Below, one piece after another: positions 16,801 to 23,581 of a DNA stretch of 25,283 nucleotides. Each line of letters begins with the position of its first letter. Position 1 is the stretch's first letter. Location of the stretch: assembly GCA_035646395.1 (NCBI GenBank), contig DASRPK010000289.1, positions 1 to 25,283 of the forward strand, read 5' to 3'. The notes below the pieces were generated by a model that saw only the letters and a program-made list of their open reading frames with translations, ran no database searches and was not told the DNA's origin. The position numbers and the translations under genes are program-made. This stretch comes from JABWBJ01 sp035646395 (GTDB lineage: Bacteria; Gemmatimonadota; Gemmatimonadetes; Gemmatimonadales; Gemmatimonadaceae).

Positions 16801-16951
16801 CGTGGGAGGACTGGCGGTGTCCTCCCTGCTCACGCTGTTCGTGGTACCGAGTTTCTACGTGATCCTGCATAACGCCGGCAATGCCGTGAAGAAGTTCGTC
16901 GTCGGCGAAAAGGTACGACCGGCCGCGATAGGTGAAGTAGCTGGCGATTAG
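13808..16951 (+). CDS. RND family multidrug efflux permease (AcrB/HAE1-like)
   Basis: The protein has 1047 residues, full length for the family. The first membrane helix follows RPIGTVMI at residue 15. Two periplasmic porter/docking loops lie at about 35-340 and 560-870, and twelve membrane helices are expected. The helix-4 proton relay reads GTGLLLDNAIVMLENI with Asp407 followed by Asn408, where AcrB has two aspartates; a DN pair is common in many related pumps. The helix-10/11 region has AGIVVNNSILLVEFAND. The pump would export hydrophobic compounds from the periplasm or membrane using proton influx. The start is a GTG overlapping the adaptor stop by 4 nt. A long inverted repeat begins 2 nt after the stop codon. 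The cargo cannot be predicted. Confidence 0.95.
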   Translation: MKEKRRGIASWSISRPIGTVMITSTLLVLGAVYVGRLPVDLLPRIVYPQVRVNVSNPGVEPAVLEETIAKPLEAALATTEGLTRMAADVSTGMVNITLDFDYGVDVDFALQDAAKNVERIRGRLPEEADPPNINKSDPSQQQIYQVAFSSGTRNQIALRQWVDQRLRPQLLSVPGVAAIEIFGGLVREIQVELDPDRLRGFGLSVSQVINALRNENQDMAAGRISTVDREMVGTTAGKFHSLDDMRNVLLTAPSGARVPLRDIASVRDTSQEQRSWARLNGVPAVRIGIQKQPEANTVEVVRGVEGKIEQLASSGYMPPDIKHEVTYDQSYFISQALKSVRDAAIIGAVLSMLVVVLFLRSFRKTFIIGVSIPLAILATFVMMGIGDLTLNIMSLGGLALGTGLLLDNAIVMLENIYRRREVDGLDPEEAAHVGAAEVTSPVIASTTTNLASVAPFLLITGLSALIFRELILTISFAILASLPLALTLIPMLAAQLGKIRFKSGLENFRPLLAFERGFARMVEGYRGLATRVVAGRWLLLAGVAGLGVWAYLEARTYPTEFLPQVDDGTVTANLRMPPGSTPQQANRLSHEVERMIGEMPAVHSVFTNAGAGRGGMDIRLAPAGERTMTSDQWVQTLQRRADDAGFAGSRVFVRPPRIRGLRTSSAGTDVSVAIVGDQLDQLDEIGQEVIRRLRGIPGLENVQAQAEEPRPMLSIALDRERARNLGLDVAAVGQTVRTALDGTVATRYADGNFEYDVRVLFPKHKFASVTDIGGTLLFPGGRNTAPVFLRDIADVNHAVTPATIRRENQNRRIEVSGDVITDVASIGQVTDSIRSRLAELTLPDGYGLIIGGEQEAIQDTNSQMALVIALAIFLVFVVLAVQYESVLDPLIILTAVPLALLGVIAILGITNTPFSAPVLLGMIMLAGIVVNNSILLVEFANDFRREGTHTLEESVVEAGVVRMRPILMTTFTSLVGALPLALGLGEGGELMRPLAIAVVGGLAVSSLLTLFVVPSFYVILHNAGNAVKKFVVGEKVRPAAIGEVAGD

Positions 16952-16952
16952 T

Positions 16953-17017
16953 TGAGTGGTGAGTTGTGAGTTGAGAGCACCGCCCTGCCCCGTTTTCAAC
17001 TTGCAGCTCACCGCTCA
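16953..17017 (+). terminator. Long stem-loop directly after the RND pump gene
   Basis: Arms 16953-16977 and 16993-17017 pair over 25 positions around a 15-nt loop. Nineteen pairs are Watson-Crick, and all six others are G-U when read as the plus-strand transcript. On the minus strand the same positions would be A-C mismatches. It is likely a 3' end structure that terminates or protects the efflux mRNA. It lacks a long U-tract, so classic intrinsic termination is uncertain. Confidence 0.55.
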
Positions 17018-17143
17018 CACCGCCGTTCGTGCCCGAACGTGCCGTTGGGGTCGCTGTACCATCGCGCGTGGACCTGCGACATTCCTTCCGATCGCCCTCC
17101 AGAGGGCCAGGTCCGCCGCCGGCGGAGTGATCCGTCCTTCAAC

Positions 17144-17147
17144 GGAG
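17144..17147 (+). promoter_or_regulatory. Ribosome binding site for the antiporter
   Basis: GGAG lies 7 nt before the GTG at 17155 and supports that start. Confidence 0.55.
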
Positions 17148-17154
17148 CCGCAGC

Positions 17155-18414
17155 GTGGAACAACTCCCGCCAGCCGCGGATGGGATTTCACAGGAGCTGC
17201 AGTACGTCCTGTTGCTGTTTGTGCTGTTCGTACTGCCCCGCGTGCTGCAACGATATCGGCTGCCGTCGGCGGTCACGTGCGTTGTGTTAGGCGCCGTTGC
17301 GAGCATCGGCTTCGGACTGTTCGCGCACGATGCGGCGGTGAATCTGCTTTCCACGCTCGGCATCGTCTCGCTTTTTCTTTTTGCGGGACTCGACGTTGAG
17401 TTCCACGAGCTGCGCCGGAACGTCCGGATTCTCGTCCAGCACATCATCATCCGCGTCATCCTCGTGGTCGCGGTCACCTGGGCGGCGATGCTGGCCCTTC
17501 GATTGTCGTTGCAACCATCGATTCTGGTCGCACTGGCGCTCACTACGCCCTCGACGGGATTCATCCTCGACTCGCTGAATTCACTTCGCGTAAGCGATCA
17601 CGAGCGCACGTGGATCAAGTCAAAAGCCATTGCGACGGAACTCGTAGCTCTGGCGGTACTGTTTGTCGCGTTACAACCGCCCCGGCTGTCGAGCATTCTG
17701 ACGTCGACGGGAATCATGCTGGCGATGATCGCGTTCCTCCCATTCGTCTTTCGCCTTTTCGCCAAGGTGGTGCTGCCGTACGCGCCCAAGTCGGAGTTCG
17801 CGTTCCTGCTCATGATCGCGGTGCTCTGCGCCATCGTGACGCGCGAGCTTGGCGCCTACTATCTCGTCGGCGCGTTCATCGTTGGGTTGACGGCCCAGCG
17901 CTTCCGGGAGCAATTGCCGGCGTTGACGTCCGCCCAGATGATCGGCGCCGTCGAGTTGTTCGCATCGTTCTTCGTGCCGTTTTACTTCTTCCACGCCGGG
18001 CTGGGGTTGCGGTCAGGGGATCTTTCGTCCGACGCGCTGCTGCTGGGCGCGGTGTTTTTCGCGATACTGATCCCGGTGCGCGTCCTCCTTGTGGCTGCAC
18101 ACCGGTACTATTCGCTCGGCGAACCGATTCGCAGCGGCGCACGGATAGGCATTTCGATTGTGCCGACGCTGGTCTTCACGCTGGTGCTCGCCGAGATCCT
18201 TCGTGACCGGTTTGGCGTGCCGCAGGTCGTCTTTGGCGGACTGATTGTCTATACGCTGGCCAACACGCTGCTCCCCGGCTTTATCCTTCGACTCGCGCCG
18301 CGAAGGCCGTCGGAAGTCGACGTGCCGGTGCCGGAAATGGCGCTCGCCATGCCGGATCCCGCTGCCGGCATTGGAACCGCCCCTGTCGGCACGGAGCGTC
18401 GGAGCGCCACGTAA
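17155..18414 (+). CDS. CPA2-family cation/proton antiporter membrane protein
   Basis: This 419-residue integral membrane protein has about twelve hydrophobic segments and resembles the Kef/NapA-type sodium or potassium/proton exchangers. The segment LFLFAGLDVEFHELRRN (74-90) matches the conserved helix of the family (usually GLELD or similar), and ALALTTPSTGFILDSL sits where the ion-binding helix is expected. There is no C-terminal TrkA-N/RCK domain, so nucleotide gating as in KefB/C is not expected. The tail (about 380-419) is Pro/Ala-rich and probably unstructured. The GTG start has a good ribosome site. It lies 203 bp after the RND pump, beyond a long stem-loop, so it is probably expressed separately. 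Its 3' end converges with the envelope operon at a distance of 29 bp. Ion specificity is unknown. Confidence 0.85.
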   Translation: MEQLPPAADGISQELQYVLLLFVLFVLPRVLQRYRLPSAVTCVVLGAVASIGFGLFAHDAAVNLLSTLGIVSLFLFAGLDVEFHELRRNVRILVQHIIIRVILVVAVTWAAMLALRLSLQPSILVALALTTPSTGFILDSLNSLRVSDHERTWIKSKAIATELVALAVLFVALQPPRLSSILTSTGIMLAMIAFLPFVFRLFAKVVLPYAPKSEFAFLLMIAVLCAIVTRELGAYYLVGAFIVGLTAQRFREQLPALTSAQMIGAVELFASFFVPFYFFHAGLGLRSGDLSSDALLLGAVFFAILIPVRVLLVAAHRYYSLGEPIRSGARIGISIVPTLVFTLVLAEILRDRFGVPQVVFGGLIVYTLANTLLPGFILRLAPRRPSEVDVPVPEMALAMPDPAAGIGTAPVGTERRSAT

Positions 18415-18443
18415 GGTGTATTGCCGCGCGCTCCGCAGCCTCG

Positions 18444-19724
18444 TTAGGTCAATAACGGTCGCCATGCCGTCCGCGCGACGGGACGTCCGTCGGCACCCAA
18501 CGCCAGTACGCGCCAGCGGAGCGGTCGTCCATTCGCGCGTTCCAGAAGCCACGACGGCGGCTGATACCGTCGTGCTTCATCCGGGGCGTACGCCTCGAGC
18601 ACTCGCTCGCCGTCGCGCGTCTCGATTTCGAGCCGGTACATCTTCACGTTCGTGTGCACCGACCACGCAAACGTGACCTTCTGACCTGGTGTGAGGCGGG
18701 CGTCTGCGGCCGGCGCCAGCAATCGAAACGCATCCACCCCGGTCGTGGCCGATGTCGACGCCGTGCCAACGACGTACCGTAACGTTGGTAGCGGAAAACC
18801 AGCGACGGCACCACTATGGACGGTCGAACTCCCCGCCCCGACCGCGGCCAGGTTGGAGTCACCTTCCTTGTCGTCGGATACCTCGATGCGGAGCAGGATG
18901 ACGTAAGTCCCTTCTCCAGCCGTGGGGAGCCGAGACGGGTCGGGTCCGCGCAGCGTCGTCCGGCCGGTTGGCGGAAGGAACACGTTGAAGCGCGAGAGCT
19001 CCTCGAACCGGCGTTGCGTGCCACGTTCTGCCGGCGCCAGGGTTGCTGCCGTGAGGAGGTCTTTCGTTTCCGGCATCTCATCACCGGGCCTGACGATCTC
19101 CCAACGACCGATCAGTCGCCCGGTACCGTTATACGCGATCTCCGCCTTCACCGCCGACGGCGTACCGCCCGCGTCGACTAGCAATACCGGAACGTCTGTT
19201 TCAAATGAAAGGCGTACATCGGTGAGTGCGAGCGGTACTCGCGCCCCTCCTCCGGCCATCCGACATGTCACGCTCACGTACTGGTCCGGTTGTCCGATGG
19301 AACCGACAAAGCGGCGGACGTAGAAGAACGACGAGTTCTCACCGCGGACCGCCGCGTCATAGGCCTGTCTCGCCACCGACGCCGGGATCGACATGATGTC
19401 CGTGAGCACGCCCGACGCCAACTGTGAGCGATTGTATTGAAGTGGCAACCTGCCGTATACCGTCGCGGGATTGCAGCGACTCCCGACGTCAGGCGCAGCC
19501 GATTCCAGCTCGCCACACCAGAGGGCTTCAACAGCGTGGTACGTGCCTCCCAGTCCGCCAAAAGTCAGGAATACGGTGGTGGGACTCTGCCCGCTCACGT
19601 TTACGCCGGTCGGGTTCACGCGGATCTGTCCGGGCAGCGGCCGGGCCACCAGGGCGATCGCCGTCAGGATGGCGCCGGCGTATCGGCGGTGGCATCGGAA
19701 GCGTCGTGGAGGTGTCATGGTCAT
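18444..19724 (-). CDS. Exported protein of unknown function with C-terminal Fn3/Ig-like domain
   Basis: I do not recognise a named family. The protein has 426 residues with an Arg-rich start and signal peptide (AGAILTAIALVARPLPGQ). Residues 30-330 form a beta-rich region with paired cysteines near CGELESAAPDVGSRC. It contains patterned segments such as TVFLTFGGLGGTY, SSFFYVRRFVG and RFNVFLPPTG, which look conserved rather than degenerate. The last 90 residues (LLAPAADARLTPGQKVTFAW to RWRVLALGADGRPV) resemble the Fn3/Ig-like domains common at the end of exported proteins in this kind of genome. The ATG at 19724 overlaps the stop of the barrel gene (ATGA); a second ATG at 19718 is possible. It is the last gene of the five-gene envelope operon. 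The longer open frame upstream runs inside the barrel gene and lacks a signal, so it was not used. Confidence 0.8.
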   Translation of the reverse strand: MTMTPPRRFRCHRRYAGAILTAIALVARPLPGQIRVNPTGVNVSGQSPTTVFLTFGGLGGTYHAVEALWCGELESAAPDVGSRCNPATVYGRLPLQYNRSQLASGVLTDIMSIPASVARQAYDAAVRGENSSFFYVRRFVGSIGQPDQYVSVTCRMAGGGARVPLALTDVRLSFETDVPVLLVDAGGTPSAVKAEIAYNGTGRLIGRWEIVRPGDEMPETKDLLTAATLAPAERGTQRRFEELSRFNVFLPPTGRTTLRGPDPSRLPTAGEGTYVILLRIEVSDDKEGDSNLAAVGAGSSTVHSGAVAGFPLPTLRYVVGTASTSATTGVDAFRLLAPAADARLTPGQKVTFAWSVHTNVKMYRLEIETRDGERVLEAYAPDEARRYQPPSWLLERANGRPLRWRVLALGADGRPVARTAWRPLLT

Positions 19725-21757
19725 CGTATTGGAATCGTTAGGCCCGTGTTCATGGACCAGCTCCGCTGGCGGACGGGATCGACGATCGGGCCCGACGATG
19801 AAAAGTGCTGGCGAGCGTACCTGACAAACGCCTGTGGAACGTTTCCCCTGGACAGCCGCACAAACGGCAGCTGTTGTTGCCACTCGACACGCAGATCGTT
19901 GTTCGCCTGCTCCATCCCGAAGGCTCGCTCCGCAGCCGATGTGTTCGTGTACGTGGCGCTCAACGTCGTCGCGTTGAATGGCTGGAGTCGAGTGGTAGCC
20001 GACCATCGACCGGTGTGCAGATGCTCGCCCGACTCGGCGTTCCTGGCAGCATCGATCCCCACGTCCATGGTCAGCGCGACTCGCGGCGAAGGTGTCACGC
20101 CCAGTGACAGCACGTATGACGAATTCAGCAGGTCCGCCGATTCCCGGCCTGCCTGACGATTGTCCTGGTCACTCTGGTTTGCCTGAACCCTCAGCTGCCA
20201 GAGGTTGGTCGTCCATTGCAGAGCCACCGTTGCGACTGCACTCAACTGGTCTGGCACGTGGGTTTCGGCGAAACCACTGTTCACGGGAACGTTTCTTCCC
20301 GCCTGGTGGATCCGCTGAAGGGCAACTGAGATTGACGGGAACCATGCCGCCTGCCTGACGAGTGAACCGACCGGCACTTCCAGGCCGAACGACGAAGCTT
20401 TCGTGTCGGTCGTCAGAAGCGAGGGGATGTCCGACAGGTTGTCGCGCAATCGCGCAACCGTAGCGCGCACCGCGACCGCACCGATCGAACCGGTGACGTC
20501 CATCTCAGTGCTGCCGACGTCGGACCGTACGCTCAACGGAACGCTTCGGTACAACGGGTCGACTCGTTCGGACCGCAGCGTCATGGCAAGTGCGAGTGGA
20601 ATCCCGGCCACCGCAACGTCGCGCAGCAGGTTGGTCGTCAGGTCTGCATACCAGGCACTCCGTGCCACGCGCGTGATTCCGGGGAGTCGCGGTCCGGCGG
20701 ACAGAGCGGCGTCGGGCAGATAGTCGGAGCGACTGCGGCTGAATCCACCCTCCAGCCGAAGTCGCTGGCCGGCATCACTCGCGTGGAAACGCACCCCAAT
20801 CCCTTCGCTTGCCTCGGCGTCGGTGATCGCGGACCGTTGGAAGCCTGCGACGGGAAGGATGGACCCATCGACGGCAGTCGCCTCGACGCGCAAGCCGCCC
20901 GGGCGATGCGGTAGTAGCTCGAGGGCAAGTGACCCGCCGGCGATCCGGTGATCGGGTTCGGAAATACCCGTTGGATTACTGAATCCCACGACCGTGGTGC
21001 CATTGAGTGCGGCCAGTGACAGTGTCGCGATCGGCCCCCATTTGGCGGATACGCTCGCGCCACGACTCGCAAAGCCATTGATCAAATGGCGATGTTGGCC
21101 GAATCCGACATGTCCGAGGGAGACACTCCCCGATCCGCGCTCCACGGTGACGATGTAGTCGACAAGGTCGACTTTGGGAGCATCCAGCGGCCGTTCGGCA
21201 AAGCGAAGCGTCTCCTCGCGATTCGATGCGCCCAGAATGTTTGATTGCGTTCGTAGTGACACGCCTTCGCGTGTATGCATCGACTGCAGACCCGCGGTGA
21301 CCGACACATCCTCCAGCGCGTGCCTGACGTCGGGCGTTGATCGCGGCCTGCCCCCAAGCTGCCCCTCGCTGGCGAAGACCAGCGCAGGATCGATGGAAGC
21401 TCTTTCGAAGCCAGCGCGGTTGCGGACACGGAGCGGGATCGCGCCATGTCGTATCCACCCTGTCACGTCATCGACCAGGTAGACCGTGAGCTCGTTTTCG
21501 CCTGCGGGCAGGCCGATCGGGTGTGCACGATAGGTCAACGTGTCTCCGTGCGCCGTGAACAGCGCCGTGACGTCCGTGGTGCCAATGACCGCGGCGAGTC
21601 GCGCTGACCCCGTTGCGTCCGGACGCCGTATGACCACGTGAAACGTGTCGTTAGGTGCTATCCAGGCGTCCGGCCCCGTTGACGTCAGAACGGTGGCCGC
21701 GTTCTGGGCGGGGGCTGCGTACGCCACCACCACAAGAGATAACAAGCCCCCGAGCAT
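19721..21757 (-). CDS. Outer-membrane beta-barrel-like protein with N-terminal Ig-like domain
   Basis: The product has 678 residues. A signal peptide is seen at the start (GGLLSLVVVAYAAPAQ). Residues 30-130 look like an Ig-type domain (IAPNDTFHVVIRRPD, then GLPAGENELTVYLVDD). From about residue 150 to the end, amphipathic beta-strands alternate with polar turns, as in large outer-membrane barrels. Examples are VALTMDVGID, WSATTRLQPF and TTLSATYTNTS. The final residues (TGLTIPIR) do not end in Phe or Trp, so recognition by the Bam machinery may differ or the barrel prediction may be wrong. No TonB box or plug domain is visible. The ATG at 21757 is 5 nt after the stop of the preceding gene, with AGGAG overlapping that stop but only 2 nt from the ATG. 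The stop overlaps the next start. A role as membrane anchor or conduit for its partners is inference. Confidence 0.75.
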   Translation of the reverse strand: MLGGLLSLVVVAYAAPAQNAATVLTSTGPDAWIAPNDTFHVVIRRPDATGSARLAAVIGTTDVTALFTAHGDTLTYRAHPIGLPAGENELTVYLVDDVTGWIRHGAIPLRVRNRAGFERASIDPALVFASEGQLGGRPRSTPDVRHALEDVSVTAGLQSMHTREGVSLRTQSNILGASNREETLRFAERPLDAPKVDLVDYIVTVERGSGSVSLGHVGFGQHRHLINGFASRGASVSAKWGPIATLSLAALNGTTVVGFSNPTGISEPDHRIAGGSLALELLPHRPGGLRVEATAVDGSILPVAGFQRSAITDAEASEGIGVRFHASDAGQRLRLEGGFSRSRSDYLPDAALSAGPRLPGITRVARSAWYADLTTNLLRDVAVAGIPLALAMTLRSERVDPLYRSVPLSVRSDVGSTEMDVTGSIGAVAVRATVARLRDNLSDIPSLLTTDTKASSFGLEVPVGSLVRQAAWFPSISVALQRIHQAGRNVPVNSGFAETHVPDQLSAVATVALQWTTNLWQLRVQANQSDQDNRQAGRESADLLNSSYVLSLGVTPSPRVALTMDVGIDAARNAESGEHLHTGRWSATTRLQPFNATTLSATYTNTSAAERAFGMEQANNDLRVEWQQQLPFVRLSRGNVPQAFVRYARQHFSSSGPIVDPVRQRSWSMNTGLTIPIR

Positions 21758-21762
21758 TGCTC

Positions 21763-22386
21763 CTATATCTCGTCGCACACAATGCTCAACGCTTTGACGG
21801 CAGTGACGGCTCGAATCTGAAGAGCACGAATCGGTTGCACCTGGTTGCTGCAGGCGACAGCCGCCCGTACTCCCCACGTGTCAAAACCAGCGGTCGCCTG
21901 CATCTGTGGGGATCCGCTCCACTGGCTGATTATCCAGGCCGAGCATCCGATCTCCACTCCACCCAGGTATTGGTTCGCGGGATCCATCCTGTCGAACGAA
22001 ACCCGCACGCTGGTTACCGTGTGCGCAGGGCTGCATTGCAGATGGAAACCGTTCGCTGCCCTGCCCACGGCAGCGGGATTGAGCGGGAGGACGATTCCAA
22101 ATGATCCGTCCTTCCTGAAGGTTCCGCACAGGGGCGTCAGCGCCTTTATCAGCTTCGTCCTGGTTCCAGCGATTCCTACCACGATCTGTCCCGCAGGACA
22201 CGCCGCCACGATCCCACCGGTCGCGTCGAGTCCGATGAACGGCGATACGTACGGCGGGAAGTTTTGCACGGAGATCGTTGCCGATCCGCCACTCGCTGTG
22301 TTCTGAGCCCCGACCGTCAATGGTCCGAATGCTCCCAGAAGCACGGCCGCATGAGCGGCCACGAAACGGCGATGCCTGTTCAGCAC
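21763..22386 (-). CDS. Small exported six-cysteine, three-module protein
   Basis: This 207-residue protein has an Arg-rich start and a signal peptide (VAAHAAVLLGAFGPLTVGAQ). The mature part contains exactly six cysteines in three pairs: 63/87, 118/148 and 179/204. The modules start 55 and 61 residues apart. Each has the pattern Cys-x(24-29)-Cys with a hydrophobic strand after the first Cys and an Ile/Leu-rich strand before the second, as in CPAGQIVVGIAG then LTPLC. The same plan is found in the C-terminus of the first gene of this operon. It resembles the three-fold beta-prism of vitelline membrane outer layer protein I, though sequence alone cannot prove this. The GTG start at 22386 overlaps the lipoprotein gene by 7 nt. 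Its function is unknown; a carbohydrate-binding or structural surface role is a guess. Confidence 0.8.
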   Translation of the reverse strand: MLNRHRRFVAAHAAVLLGAFGPLTVGAQNTASGGSATISVQNFPPYVSPFIGLDATGGIVAACPAGQIVVGIAGTRTKLIKALTPLCGTFRKDGSFGIVLPLNPAAVGRAANGFHLQCSPAHTVTSVRVSFDRMDPANQYLGGVEIGCSAWIISQWSGSPQMQATAGFDTWGVRAAVACSNQVQPIRALQIRAVTAVKALSIVCDEI

Positions 22387-23579
22387 GATCCGGCGACCGG
22401 TAAGTCTGTACCATCAACCCGTGCACCCGAGCCATCGTTATGCGGCTGAACGCGGAAGTACCTGGTAAGCGAATAGCTGGAACCCGTGCCACTCCATTGT
22501 GCGCGTACCACGGGCGTGCCGGCGCGCAGAACCACACTCCACTGTCCTCGGCGTGAGGTTGCGTCACCCATGTCAACGCCGGCTTCACCCCCTGTACTTG
22601 CAAGATCACTCACGTCGAACGCGATGTTTCCATCCGAGCAGAGGCTGAGGCGTACGCGATTGCCAACGAAAGCCCCGCGCGCCGAGCTTTGAGTGCTCGC
22701 CGAATAAATCCGGCCTGCGATCGCCTGTGCAAGACTCGCTGCTTCCGGTGATCCCTCGGCGCTGCGGACAATCGCGACGCCTGGTCGCGCATATCCGGTC
22801 TCACCGTCACCGATGCGCAGAATGAGGAAATCGCCGCGCCTTACCGCTCGACCGGCAACTGCATTCTCCGGACTGCCGGTCTGCGCATCCCATGCGCGAA
22901 GGTCCAGGGCGCCGCCACGGGGAGTGCCACGCAGCGATACTTCCGCATTGACGGTGACTCGTCCCGAGTAATAACCGCGCTCGAGACTCCGGAGAGTCCC
23001 TCTGACACCGCCGTCGGCGAGCTCGAATTCCGCAGTCTCTGTATTGGTGCCGTCGTCGGAAACCGCCTCCCACGAGCCCGCGAATTCTTCGGGTGTGCTC
23101 GGAGTGAAGGGCTCCTCGTCCATCGGAGTCGCTTCACGCCGAGAGACCGACCTCTCGTCGGATCCATTTGTAGAGGCGACTCGTGTGTCAGATCCCGGCT
23201 GTCGTGTCAGGCGCAGAATCACGATTTCCTGACCGGGTTGCGTGATCGTCAAAAGCATCTGCTCACCAGAGATCGCGCCGACCATTGTACCATTCTCCGT
23301 CGAAGCAACGACATCGCCTACCTTTTCGATTACGAGCGCCGATCCATCAGCGCGGCCCGAAATTGTCGCTGTCTTGCCGAGCACGATGAACGTGCCATTC
23401 ACTTTACCCGTGGAGTTGTCGTGCTCGAGCAGAATCTCCGCTGATTCGCCGTTCTCCTCGTGCAGCCATCGGCCGGTCAAGTCCTGTGACGCCGAGAGGT
23501 CACAGGCCGACACGAACACGACTGCAAACGCAGCCGCAGCGAAGAATGCTGCGCCGGATCTCGATAAATTCGACGGCAT
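22380..23579 (-). CDS. Lipoprotein with repeated beta-sandwich-like modules
   Basis: The protein has 399 residues and is not a family I can name. The signal MPSNLSRSGAAFFAAAAFA ends in lipobox VSAC with Cys26, so it should be lipid-anchored. Two similar beta-rich modules follow, starting DLTGRWLHEENGESAEI (about 33-125) and EFAGSWEAVSDDGTNTETAEF (about 165-265). They are separated by an acidic, Ser/Thr-rich linker. A third, distinct C-terminal module (about 285-395) has SLCSDGNIAFDVSD, then GQWSVVLRAGTPVVRAQW, then VDGTDLPV. Its layout (short LC-DG strand, G-W strand, closing DG turn) is one I associate with small C-terminal beta domains of other exported bacterial proteins. The ATG is 2 nt after the stop of the upstream gene; the longer frame upstream encodes no signal and was rejected. 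It is probably the membrane-tethered member of the operon. Confidence 0.8.
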   Translation of the reverse strand: MPSNLSRSGAAFFAAAAFAVVFVSACDLSASQDLTGRWLHEENGESAEILLEHDNSTGKVNGTFIVLGKTATISGRADGSALVIEKVGDVVASTENGTMVGAISGEQMLLTITQPGQEIVILRLTRQPGSDTRVASTNGSDERSVSRREATPMDEEPFTPSTPEEFAGSWEAVSDDGTNTETAEFELADGGVRGTLRSLERGYYSGRVTVNAEVSLRGTPRGGALDLRAWDAQTGSPENAVAGRAVRRGDFLILRIGDGETGYARPGVAIVRSAEGSPEAASLAQAIAGRIYSASTQSSARGAFVGNRVRLSLCSDGNIAFDVSDLASTGGEAGVDMGDATSRRGQWSVVLRAGTPVVRAQWSGTGSSYSLTRYFRVQPHNDGSGARVDGTDLPVAGSC

Positions 23580-23581
23580 CT

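Noticed and set aside
19437..20156. 239-codon plus-strand frame opposite the barrel gene
   Set aside because: The minus-strand frames form a coupled operon with signal peptides; the antisense product has no start site signal or domain.
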